Assembly (NCBI GenBank): GCA_002286715.1
Contig: NSJX01000001.1
Location: 2,865,354-2,929,353 of the forward strand
Reading direction: 5' to 3'
DNA length: 64,000 nucleotides
Source: Dentipellis sp. KUC8613
Lineage: Eukaryota; Basidiomycota; Agaricomycetes; Russulales; Hericiaceae
Positions 34,615-47,700 of this stretch are shown piece after piece; the first letter of the stretch is position 1, and each line of letters begins with the position of its first letter. The position numbers and the translations under genes are program-made. The notes beneath the pieces were generated by a model. The model was not told the origin of the DNA and made no database searches. It saw nothing but the letters and a program-made list of their open reading frames with translations.

Positions 34615-35878
34615 TCATGCATCAAGCCTCGCGACCATCTTCGCACCGCTGACCTGCAACTTGCCTACCTTCTCCACCGCCTCTGATACCCCAGCCAACC
34701 CGCCTTCCACGGCCTGCCACTTGTTCGGCTACGAAACCCATCGTAAGCTCCTTCCGTCTCTACCTGAAGAAGAAATGAGGACGCACTCGCAGATGTCCAT
34801 CCGCCAAAAACACATCCAACCCCGCATACATCCCATCTGCCCACTTTCGACCTTCTTCCTCTCTATCCAACACATTCACCACGCCCCACACGTACTCTAC
34901 CCGCCGCCCTCCCTCGAGCTCGGTGTCCACTTGCCCTACTACAGAATCACGCACAGTAACGAGCGTCCCCTTCGGGCCAAGGAGCGCCCACCCCGCGCGC
35001 TGCGTGTCCTCGAATCCAATCGCATCAAACACAATCGAGAACGGCGCGCTCGTGATCTGCGCTACAACGCCAGCCAACTCGGCATACGGCGTCTTGTGGT
35101 AATCAACAACGTGCGTCGCCCCCGCCGCGCGCACGTACGCCTCGTTGTGCGCGGACGCGGTGGTGATGATCGGGCTGAACCCGGAGAGCTTGAGGAGCTG
35201 CAGCACGAACTGCCCGACGGAGCTCGAGCCGCCGAGGACGAGCACGGGCTGGTCTTTGTACTTCCCGAGGCCGCCGTCCAGCCAAGGCCCGGTCAGTGCA
35301 GCGCCGCCGCGTGGGCCGTGGGGTGCGTATAGCCCGATTGCAGCGGTCGCGAGGCAGAGGGGCATTGTCGATGCCTCTTCGAAGGACAGGGCGGCGGGGA
35401 TCTAGGCGTGATGAGGTTCAATCTCAAGTTCTCACCGTTTGGCTGGTGAGAACCCTGTGAAGCAGGCAATGCGCACCTTGTAGGTCCTATTTGCCTTAAT
35501 GAGCGCATATTGCTGGAAGGTGCCGTACTCGGTCGTGAACTGGAGGCGCTCAAAGGCTCTGCCGCGCTAGATTTCAGTGTCTCGTTCGTCGAACAGTACG
35601 CATGGAGCTGAGGCTCACACCCGGTCGCCCTTCGCCCGTCCAGTACCCTCTACGCCTTCCCCGACAGCCTCGACGATCCCCGCGCCATCACACCCCGCAA
35701 CAGTCGGGAACTCCTCGATTGCGAGCCCGACAAGTTGTATGAAGTAGTCGAGCGGGTTAAGCGCGGTGGCGACGAGTTTGACGAGGACTTCTCCGGGGCC
35801 TGGTGTAGGGATCGGGCGCGTGACGAGAGTGAAAGGGGCGCCTTTCGCCGGGAGAAGCAGCGTCTTTTGAGTGGCCAT
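34615..35878 (-). CDS. Medium-chain dehydrogenase/reductase, array copy 3
   Basis: Same architecture as copies 1 and 2. The start at 35878 gives [20 protein letters not shown], then '[20 protein letters not shown]' and '[16 protein letters not shown]'. The second exon has '[18 protein letters not shown]'-like sequence (not all checked base by base). The central exon reads '[20 protein letters not shown]' without an intron, as in copy 2. '[18 protein letters not shown]' follows, and the end '[14 protein letters not shown]' precedes the stop at 34615-34617. TTATAAGG-type sequence at 35931-35938 may be its TATA box. Zinc ligands are not visible. Confidence 0.85.
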
Positions 35879-36449
35879 GGTCGACTACGGGTCTACTGTT
35901 GGGAAGTGCGTGATCTGGATGTTCAGAGCGTTATAAGGCGTCCGCACAAGCCTAGGGCAGAGTGACATCACGGATAGAAGGTGGATAATATATAACAGAC
36001 GGAAAGCGGAGGACCGCCAAGTTACACATCCTAATACATGAGTAAGCGGATGAAGTGATTACTAATGAGGTCTGGCGTCTGCTAGAAAGATATTTAGACC
36101 GAAGAATGGTATTATCAGTGAAATGCCGTTGTATGGACCATGTTGCAGATACCGATGAAGATAGTTTGAGAGGGAGGAATAATGGGAGGACGGCCGCGTG
36201 CAATGCCGTGCACGTTCTTACTGCGCCGATAGGATGGCGCGTCTCCAGAGGAATACGTGGGGCCATTGTGCGACAACATTCACCAACGCACGTCTCTCGT
36301 AAGTCACAAAATAGCGGTGAACTCACTTTTCGTGTACCCTGACCGTCCGCCGGTTTTTACCCAAAAGAAAGAACGGCCGGCCAATTCTGCACAACCATTC
36401 AAACGAATGGAGATGACAGATACATGACAGCTTTATATGCTATGTTCCA
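35879..36449 (-). other. Intergenic region between reductases 3 and 4
   Basis: Promoter of reductase 3, with the CCTTATAA-like box about 55 bases before the ATG. I see no gene. Confidence 0.45.
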
Positions 36450-37787
36450 TTAAGGCGTGTCGTCGATCCTGGCTACTGCCTTGCCCCCGCTCATCTGCAA
36501 CTTGCCCACCTTCTCCGCTGCATCCGGCACGCCCGCCAACCCACTCTTCACAAGCTCCCACTTATTCGGCTGCAACACGCAATCAGCATCCGCATTCAAA
36601 AAATATCGGATGCGGAAGATGAATTCACATACCTTGAGTGCCCCCTCCGCCAAAAGCGCCGATACCCCCGCATACATCTTGTCTCCCCACGGCCGCGTAG
36701 CATCCTCCTTATCCAAAAACGTCACGCCGCCCCATATATCAAAAATATATCTCCCTCCCGCCTGCTCCACCCTTGGCTTGCCTACGACGGGCGCGCGGAC
36801 GCTCATGAACGACCCCCCAGGCCCAGTGACCGCCCACCCCGCGCGCTGCGTCTCGTCCAGCCCGATCGCATCGTACACGACCCCGATCGGCGCGCTCGTG
36901 ATCCCCGCGATCGCCTCGGGGAGCTTGGCATACGGCGTCGTCTTGTAGTCGATAAAATGCGTCGCGCCCGCCGCGCGCACGTACGCCTCGTTATGCGCGG
37001 ACGCGGTAGATATAATTGGGTCGAAGCCGGAGAGTTTGAGGAGCTGGATGGCTAGGATCCGGGGCAGCGTACGGTGAGCGTGTACGTATACACCAAGCAC
37101 CGTATGTGACATGCATACCGAATTGACCAACGGAACTCGACCCGGCGATGACGAGCGCCGGCTGGCCCGTATACTTCCCCAACCCACCTTCCTCCCAAGG
37201 GGCAGTAAGACCCGCACCGCCATGTTCGGTGCGAGGGGCGTAGAGGCCCATTGTGGCGGTCCCGAATCCAAGAGGAATCGTCACGGCTTCTTCGAAGCTC
37301 AAGAAATCCGGGAGCTAGAGTGTACGAGGGTGAGGTTGTTTAACGTTGTGTCGCCATAGCTCAAGCGATGCATACTACTGACCCTGTACACCCGCTTCGC
37401 CTTGATGAGCGCGTACTGCTGGAATGTGCAATTGTTAGGTTTGAAGTCGATGCACTGGAACAGGCTGCCCGAGTCGCGGCATGGCGCCCCACGATCAGCA
37501 CAAGACACTCAAAATTACAATGCAACGCACACACGATCGCCTTTCTTCAACACCCCACCCGACGCTTCGCCGATCGCCTCGACGGTGCCTGCGCCGTCGT
37601 TCCCCGCGACGGCCGGGAACTCTTCGAGCCCGAACCCGACGAGCTGCATGTAGTAGTCGACTGGGTTGATCGCAACTGCCGATAGCTTGACGAGGACCTC
37701 ATCAGCGCCCGGGCTGGGGATGAGGCGCGTGCCGAGGGTGAAGGGCGCGCCTTTGCTGTGAAGGAGGAGTGCTTTCTGTGTGGCCAT
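36450..37787 (-). CDS. Medium-chain dehydrogenase/reductase, array copy 4
   Basis: The start at 37787 gives MATQKALLLHSKGAPFTLGT, then 'VLVKLSAVAINPVDYYMQLV' and 'AGNDGAGTVEAIGEA'. The second exon contains '[17 protein letters not shown]'. The central part reads '[12 protein letters not shown]', interrupted by an intron before '[20 protein letters not shown]', and '[18 protein letters not shown]' follows. The last exon ends 'LQMSGGKAVARIDDTP' with the stop at 36450. It groups with copy 5 in the 'SLFQC' second exon and in FIDYK/FVDYK. Substrate not deducible. Confidence 0.85.
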
Positions 37788-38667
37788 GGTGGAGATGTGG
37801 AAGCCACCAGGCGGGCGGCATACTTATAATCCAATGTGGAGGGCGCAGTGGAGTACATAAACATAGGATGCGCAATCAGCGCGACACGCCGTTGGACGAT
37901 ATCTTCCGTCGCGTTCATGCAACAGGCACGAACGTCTGCTGGGATACGCTCAGGTCTCGAATCATCGCGGGCGATAAGTGGATGGTTGTTGGGCCCGCCG
38001 CAGGTGTTCTGTGTCCATTGTCCATTATCCATTGCTCAAATGTTGCGATCTCTGCAGGCCCATCGTGAATCTGAGTAAGCCGCCGACGCTTGCGTATGCC
38101 CTTGAGTGAGTTTCAAGTCGGTCATCACGCCCACGCTGATGAACGAGCGGCGTCTTCTCCCCTTATGACGCGTCTACGTCTGGTGCGGTCAGGGGCTCAA
38201 GCTAGCTGCATAGGTAGGGAGCGTCAATATGCAGCATATGACGCCCAGACAAGTGATGCAGATACCTGACGATGCCGCATTGTTGAAAGTGCACACGACC
38301 CGAGAGCGTGGCTCGTCCCCGGCCTTGCGGAACCTACGTGGAACACGCCCGTATCAGCGCAATACTGCATCCCTAAAAGTCTGTCAGAAGACTCAGAACG
38401 TTGAGTGAAATTACAGAGCAGCATAGCGTATCGTGGACGGCGGTTTCACTGCAAAAACATCATCCCAGGTTCCGGACGAGGATCCAAAGCACTCCACTGC
38501 CGGCGCCCCGAATAACACAGCTCCTGCCCGAAGACAGAACGATCTTCACATGTCGACGTTTATGGCACTGCTCTGTTCACTGTTTCAGATAGACTAACCG
38601 AAACGGGAATTCCACAACTAACATACATGTTTCTTTCCAAAAGGCCTCTTCGACGGTGGAGACTCGC
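37788..38667 (-). other. Intergenic region between reductases 4 and 5
   Basis: Promoter of reductase 4, with a GATTATAAG box about 37 bases before the ATG. The rest shows no gene. Confidence 0.45.
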
Positions 38668-40077
38668 TTCAAGGTGTCTCATCTATCCTTGCGACAATCT
38701 TCACGCCGCTGACCTGCAACGTGCCCACCTTCTCCACCATATCCGGGATCCCACCCAACCCGCCATCCACAGCCCGCCAACGATTCGGCTTCCCAAGCCA
38801 AGATTAATCAGCACCCAGTCCGGCGCCAAACAAAAAGTACAAAACCCACCTTGAGCTTTCCTTCCGCCAAAAGCATCTCAATGCCCGCATACATCCCATC
38901 CGCCCACTTCCGCCCAGCCTCCTCCTTATCCAAAAGCGTCACGGCGCCCCACACCCACACGACCTGCCGCCCCCGATCCAGCTCCACGTCCGCCTCCCGA
39001 ACGACAGGCTCGCTCACACACACGAGCGCACCCCCGTCTCCGAGCAGGCCCCACCCCGCGCGCTGCGTCTCCTCCGACCCAATGGCATCATACACCACCG
39101 CCACCGGTGCACCCGCAATGCGCGCGACAGCAGACGCAAGCTCGCCATACGGCGTCACCTTGTAGTCGACGAAATGCGTCGCGCCCGCCGCGCGCACGTA
39201 CGCCTCGTTGTGCGCAGACGCAGTGGCGATGACCGGGCTGAACCCAGACAGCCTGAGGAGCTGGAGCGCTACACATTAAACCCAGCAGGGCACGCGCATT
39301 GCCCGCGTCGGAGTCAGTACCACATGACGATGGTGTGCACCCAGCGGCGCGTCAGTCACTGGTACGCACCGAATTGCCCGACGGAGCTCGAGCCCCCGAT
39401 GACGAGCGCGGGCGCAGGCCGGCCCTCGTGCTGTGACTTCCGCATCCCGCCCGCCTCCCAGGGCGCGCCGAGCGCGGCGCCGCCGCGCGGGGTGCCGCGC
39501 GGGCCGTAGAGCCCGATTGCGGCGGTCGCGAGCGCGAGCGGGAACGTCGCTGCCTCTTCGAACGAGAGCGAGTCGGGCATCTGGAGCGGACACACGCGCG
39601 TCAGGACCGTAGCAGCGGCGCGGGTGGCAGTGGAAGCAGAAAGATCAAGGCACCCTGTAGATCCGCGACGCGCCCACGAGCGCGTACTGCTGAAATGTGC
39701 CGTGGTCGGGCGTGAAGCTGTAGCACTGGAACAGGCTGCCTTGCCCGTGCCAGTACCACGCGGTGCCCAGCCGATCTGCTCAACGAGCGTCTTGGATGTG
39801 GAAAGCTGGCGACTCACACGCGATCGCCCTTGTTCGGGTGCCCTTTCGAGTTCTCGACGCCGTCGCCGAGCGCCTCGACGGTGCCTGCGCCATCGCTCCC
39901 CGTGACGGCGGGGTACTCGTCTAGTGCGGCCCCTAGGTGGCGCATGTAGTAGTCAGCTGGGTTCAAGGCGGCAACAGCGACCTTCACGAGGATCTCTCCA
40001 GGGCCCGGGTTGGGGATCGGGCGCGTGCCCAGCGTGAAAGGGGCGCCTTTGGATGGGAGGAGTAGTGCTTTCTGCAT
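38668..40077 (-). CDS. Medium-chain dehydrogenase/reductase, array copy 5
   Basis: The start at 40077 gives MQKALLLPSKGAPFTLGT, two residues shorter than the other copies. It continues 'NPGPGEILVKVAVAALNPAD' and 'TGSDGAGTVEALGDGV'. The second exon holds '[18 protein letters not shown]'. The central exon has a local insert between the GGAAL block and the nucleotide loop (RKSQHEGRPAP) and reads '[13 protein letters not shown]' before an intron. '[18 protein letters not shown]' follows. The end is 'LQVSGVKIVARIDETP' with the stop at 38668-38670. It is the most GC-rich copy and the first in transcription order. Same family and same uncertainty about substrate. Confidence 0.85.
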
Positions 40078-40588
40078 GGCTGTTTTCGACGAGTGAGTGC
40101 ATCCAGGATTGCCAGGTAATATACTGAAAGTATTGAGGTCGTGAGAGCTGTTCAGAAGACATCGCTTGGCTACTCATGAAGAACGCATCCACGGGGCCTC
40201 GTGCGACGGACATAAGGTGGATGAGGCCCGCCGGGGCGCACGTAGCCATTGACGATTGACCGACGGAAGGCAATACCCATTGGCGGCCACTGCGGATCCT
40301 TCGTCGATAGCCCCTGCCACTTCCTTAGTAAGATCGACACTATGCTTGCCGTCGGGTAATTGTTGTCTGACGGCGGCAACATATGCCAGAGTGGTTCCAG
40401 TCATGGGTCCGCTAGAAAGAGCGGACAATAATGATAACGATACCAGGCCGATACGCATAATTACAGACTCAGAGAAGACGGGTGGTTATACCGAGTACTT
40501 CACCTTCAGAGAGGTGTAGAAGAGGGATACGAGTGCAGCTGCAACCTGTTTTCGAAGTGTCCTGGACTGCGCCACCTACGTACATTGC
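40078..40588 (-). other. Intergenic region upstream of reductase 5
   Basis: Promoter of reductase 5 (TATATTA-like box about 45 bases before the ATG) and 3' flank of the SDR gene. I see no gene. Confidence 0.45.
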
Positions 40589-41885
40589 CTACGCAGAACT
40601 CTCGTTCGCTGCCATCCGCGCCTCGAACGCGTCGACCTGCTCCTCCAGCCACGTCCACAGCTCTTTCCCGAGTGCCGGGTCGAGCGCTACGTCCTTCATC
40701 TCCCCCTCTCGAGCCCAGGGAACGAAGTACTATAACACGATAACATGACTATGAGTACTGCCTAAATAGATGGCACGTGTGGGGACATACCTTTCCATTG
40801 ACGGCCGCGTCAGGATGTGTAGCAGCATACACAGACGTGAGCGCGCCCATCTCAATCGGGTAGTTAATGATGCGCTGCCCAAATACGCGTTAGCCATCCG
40901 ACGTTCCAGTCAGACCACGGGCCAAGCCTGCCCAACGCACCAGCACGACCTTCATCGCCCAGCTGTCCACATGCCTCCCCAGATCCGAGTCCAGCGCGCC
41001 CGGGTTGATCGCGACCGACACGACCTCGCCGCCCTCGCCCTCGCCCTCCTTCTTGCGCGCGTCCTCCCGTCGCGCCATCTCCGCCGCACACACGAAGTTG
41101 CCGAGCTTGCTCTGCATGTACGCCGTCGTGCGCGGCATGCGCAGGCGCGCGGGCGCATCGCGCAGCGTGTTGAAGTCGATCGTGGGCACCATGAAGCCCG
41201 CGGTGGACCCGACGGTGATGATGCGCGCGGGCGCGGCGGGGTGCGCCGCGGACGTGCGCCGGAGGACGGGCAGGAGCAGTTTCGTGAAGTAGAACGGCCC
41301 GAGGACGTTGGTCCCGAAGGAGAGGTCGTAGCCGTCCTTTGTGAGCTGCTCGATGGGGGGCATGAGCACGCCGCTGCACGCACGGATCATCGTTAGCCTG
41401 GCCCTGCAAGACAACGAAGAGACTCACGCGTTGTTGATAAGTACATCCAGAGTCTTCTCCTTCCTGTGATAATCCAAAGTCACACTAGGGAGGGATATGA
41501 GCAAAGGAACAACCAAACGCACTCGATAAACTCGTTCGCCGCGCGCCGCACCGACGCCAAATCCGCAAGATCAAGCTGCAAGAACCGCGCTTCATGCCCC
41601 GTCTTCTCCTTCAAATCCTCAATCGCAGCACGCCCCTTCGTCTCGTCGCGCGCCGCGAGGTAAACAGTCGCATTGTGCCGCAGCAGGCCCTGCAGTGAGG
41701 TGCATGTTAGAGAGGCACGTAGAGTGCGGAAGCAAACAACGCACCTCCACTGTAACCTTTCCAACACCGGTGTTACCGCCAGTGACCAAGAAGACCTTTC
41801 CCGTCAGGTCCGGGACGTCGCGCTCGATGTCAAACCTGGATGCAGGCGGGAAGTTGTCACGCCAGGTCGATAGAATTCCGCCCAT
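40589..41885 (-). CDS. Short-chain dehydrogenase/reductase (retinol-dehydrogenase/WWOX-like)
   Basis: NAD(P)-dependent oxidoreductase of about 320 residues in six or so exons. I chose the start at 41885 ([18 protein letters not shown]) over the upstream in-frame Met because it matches the family's usual N-terminus. The Rossmann motif '[17 protein letters not shown]' is followed by '[20 protein letters not shown]' and '[20 protein letters not shown]', then 'DVLINNA' across an intron. 'ATTVGSTAG'-type Ser strand and '[19 protein letters not shown]' supply the Ser and YxxxK catalytic residues. The last exons read '[19 protein letters not shown]' and end in a helical tail with a stop at 40589-40591. 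It lies next to the reductase array and shares its strand. Substrate unknown. Confidence 0.85.
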
Positions 41886-42505
41886 GTCGATAACACAGAC
41901 CTTCAAGTTATATCTCGAGTTACACGAGTATCGGAGGCCACACAGCGTCTGCTGCTCGTGAGAATGGAGTTAGGAAAGGGGAAAAGGGGCGAAAGAAGAC
42001 GAGCGGAGCGTGCATCCTGCGTGTCTCAGGTTTTATTGCTTCGACCAGATGGAGGATCCGAGTGAAAGATAACCTTAGGATTATTATTGATCAAATGGCC
42101 TGTGCAGGCGCTTACTCTATCCGTCTTGTTCGGCGGACGCTCTGCATCTGGAGCGGCCCGTCCTGGTGCGCTGGTACCGCATGGTGGACGGCGCATGGAG
42201 CGCGAGTGAGCAAGTGTGAAAGGCCTGTTCAACAACGCGCTAGCTTCAGCTTGAGCTACGAACCCATTTTATCCAAGCCAAAGTCTAACTGGCATCCGCC
42301 TAGTTTCCGTCGCTGTCCTCGATAAGGCAGACCCATCTTCCTCATTGCACTCGACGTCGCCTAGCCGTAAGCGCGCCAGAAGAGCCGAACAAGCACGCGT
42401 GCTACGGTATCAGGTGAAACCATTACATTCATTATAATAAGCGGTGGCCAGGCAGCATTTGTAGCAAACAACAACGTCCGGAGCTACTGCGTACCGACTC
42501 TAAAT
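41886..42505 (-). other. Intergenic region between SDR and lipoamide dehydrogenase genes
   Basis: SDR promoter and 3' flank of the lipoamide dehydrogenase gene. I see no gene. Confidence 0.45.
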
Positions 42506-44342
<1,837 letters not shown>

Positions 44343-44753
44343 GGTGAAGGAAGGAGGAAGAGTGACGGACCTCGGGCTCGAACGGACTTTGACCAATACC
44401 GCCATTACGTAACGCACGTGACCCTGACACGCGTCGCCCGCTCAGTGCGGCGTTGTCCTTCGGCCAGCTCGAATTACTCTACTACTCACTTCAGCCAGAA
44501 GGATTGGTACATTTCGACCAGTCAGACATTCAAATTCTAGTATGAATTTCGTCTTCATTTGTTACCGCAAGCCCCACAGGATCAAGATTATCTCAAGGCA
44601 CGTTCAGGACTACTCGTAAAAGATTGGGTTCTAGCGCTATCTGGGCTGTCAGTGGGAATGTTTGTGTGCAGGCGTCATTATTAACTTCGGTCTCTGTGTG
44701 GCGTTGTTTTCCGAGGATGCCGATATCTTCAGCTTGTTTATCCCGTTGACTTT
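44343..44753. other. Divergent promoter region between lipoamide dehydrogenase gene and paralogue C
   Basis: About 410 bases shared by two divergent starts. I see no TATA box I would commit to and no gene. Confidence 0.45.
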
Positions 44754-47700
44754 ATGGAGCTGGAGGAAAGGTGCGTACACATATCGCGCTCATAAAACTT
44801 CCGACGTCCCCTCGCAGGCTGATGATATATCTCCAGGGTCATCGATCTTAGGAGTAAGTACAAGGTCGATATGTTTATTTCAGCGATCTCACCGCGAGGC
44901 TTGCGTGCACGTGTTGGCGATCAGTTATTCGAGCCCGCGATCTACCCAGGTCGCGACCATGGACCTTTTCCGTTAAGTCCTTCGTCCTGGTCACACAAGG
45001 AGGCAAGCAGCTCTTCCATACGGAGACTGTCAGCGGGCCAAATCCGGAATGGAACCAGCTCTTTGTCGTCAGGTAACGTTGCCAGGTTGTGCAGAGGCAA
45101 TTGATTGTCATATCTTCCCGTTCTTAGATCTCCGAGCGTTTTGTCCTCGATTCGTCTGCAGGTGTTTCATAGTTCGAATTCTTCTGAACGGATATTGTTG
45201 GGAGAGACGGACGTACTTGTGGACGCCTTGCTGCGTGATGAGGTGAACGGTATGTCGTTCCGCGCAGTGCTTCATCTGCATCTGGTTTGACGATATGCTG
45301 CTCTCGACAGAAGTCCGATGTCAACTCAAAAAATCTGGGATGAAGTTCCGCCGGAATCGCGGCGAGCTCTTCGTCTCAGGGAAGGTTCACATTGACCTCA
45401 CTGAGACACCTCAATCCGAAGTTCCTAGCATTCATGTTTCGCTTGAGCCAGGGAGCGATTCGGAGGGGCAGGGAGGTAATATCACTTCCGGTCACGCCGC
45501 ATGATGCCGTTCTGACTTCATTTCTAGAAGTCTCTTCGAACCCCGGAGCAAGTAACTCCGCCATAGAGCTTGGTTCTCCTTCCAGTGTATCTTTCGTTGC
45601 CCCTTCCCCGTCAAGCCCTGTTTCAGAACCACTGTTCGAATCGGAGTCTTCAAGACTGTCTGTGGCTGTCGACCAGGCGGAGGCCAGCGTCAGCACTTTG
45701 TCGGCACCTGCGCTACTCGAAAAGGCCGGCTCCTCCATGGACCGTATTGAAGGCGTTTCCGAGAGTGACCCGTTGCAAGACATAGATGATGTCTTGTCCG
45801 ATGTCCTCGATGGCATAGTACACATTGGAGATATGTTTGCGGAGGTGTGACATTCTCATCTTTATATCGCATGAAAATAGTTCCATTCTCATAAATCGCA
45901 GGTCCATCCGTACGCGAAATTGGCATGGTCAGTTTTGAGCGGGGGATACAAAGTAAGCAAACATCCTCTCGCTCTCGCACATGGTCGCTAATGACAATGC
46001 CCACCTCTCGTAGGTACTCAAGGGACAGGTCGAACGCGACGACAGAGTCCGAAGGCTCTGGTCCGTGGTTCGGGACGTGATTGCGTTCTTCAAAGAAGTT
46101 CAGAAACAGCCCATCAAAGCAGGATACCTGCAGCAAGTCGCAGAAGATGTAGTCAAACAGATCTACGAATGTTGTCAATTCCTTCAGAAGTATGCCGAGC
46201 ACGGCTTCTCAGGTGAGTAAAGCCCTTGACAGTGCTACAAGCATGCTTATCTTATGGGTCGTAGTACGGGCTATAAAGAACACCTTTAGCACTAAAGATG
46301 AGGATGACATACAGGTTATGACCGGCTCGTTCCAGTCGTTGAAAGAGCAGCTCGGCCGAGGCGTTGGCCTCGAAAATTGGAAGGGCATCAGAGCTCTCGG
46401 CAATGACCTTGGCGAAACAAAGGATCAGCGTAGGTGTTTCGAATTGAGATCAAAATCATTTCTCCTAACTTTCTACCATTGCAGTCCAAGATATCTGGTT
46501 GTACACATTGATCGAAGGCCAATCCACCGTTGTCGAATGCGATACGAGTCGCGGATGCCTCCCTGGGACACGCACGAAGCTGATCAGCGACATCACAGAG
46601 TGGATCCACGACTCTTCTCGCAAACGCGTACTCTGGCTATCCGGCGCCGTAGGAACAGGAAAGTCAAGTGTCGCTAACACCATCGCCGGGCTTCTCAAAG
46701 GACTGGGCCGTCTCGGCGCCAGCTTCCGGTTCAACAAGCAGGCCGATCCGTCGGCTGTATTCCGGCATGTCGCGTACCAGCTGGCACGGATCGACAAGTC
46801 GGTGAAAGACGCAATGCTTGCCGCACTGAAGCAGAAGGGCGACATCGCCTCCGCACCGCTGTCCGACCAAGCCATGAGGGTCGTCGTGGAGCCTCTGCAG
46901 GCGGTAGACCTGGTCGGCCCCGTGGTGATCGTCATCGACGCGCTGGACGAGATGAATCACGACGATGCGCGTGCGCGAGAGGACATCCTCACCTTCTTCT
47001 CTAGTAAAGACTTTGCGCTCCCGAAGTACGTGAAGATATTCATCACCAGCCGGGACGACTCGCATGTGCACCTGCACCTGCAGACGCGCGGCGGGTGCGA
47101 GGCTCTGAGCATCGACGATTACCGGAACACGCCTGACGATATTTACTTGTTCATCCGGCACCGTCTAGACGAGATCCGTCAGTTTGCACGACTCGACGAT
47201 GGCTGGCCTCCTGCGGGCGCGGACCGGGAACTGGCAGACCGCGCAGACCGGCAATTCTTATGGGCGTACATCACATGTCAATTTATCGCGGAAAGCCCTC
47301 TCCCGAGACTCTCTACCGTCCTATCCGCCGGGAACGCCACGCACGGCGGGAGCCATCAGCTAGACACACTGTACGACTCTGTCATCCAGTCCGCGTCCGA
47401 AGCCAGAAGCAACTCTCCCGCCTACGTCTCCGAATTCGGATACGTCATGGGCTGTATCGCGGCGGGGAAGACCGCGTTCACACTCGAAGACCTGAACGAC
47501 CTGCTCGAGCTGCGCGACGACCGTTACTCCGAGGTCCACCTCCCGGGGCGGGAGACGTTCTCCATGGAAGGCGCGGCGCAGTTCGTGTCCTCCGTCCTCC
47601 CGCTGCTCCGCACGGTCGCCACGCACCAGGGCACGAGCAGCTTCTGCCTCGCACACACGTCCCTGTTCGAGTACCTCACGGACGCCACGCGGTGCAATAC

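Noticed and set aside
28560..41885. Complete secondary-metabolite gene cluster
   Set aside because: Reductases and an SDR are present, but there is no polyketide synthase, NRPS, terpene cyclase or pathway regulator in the window.
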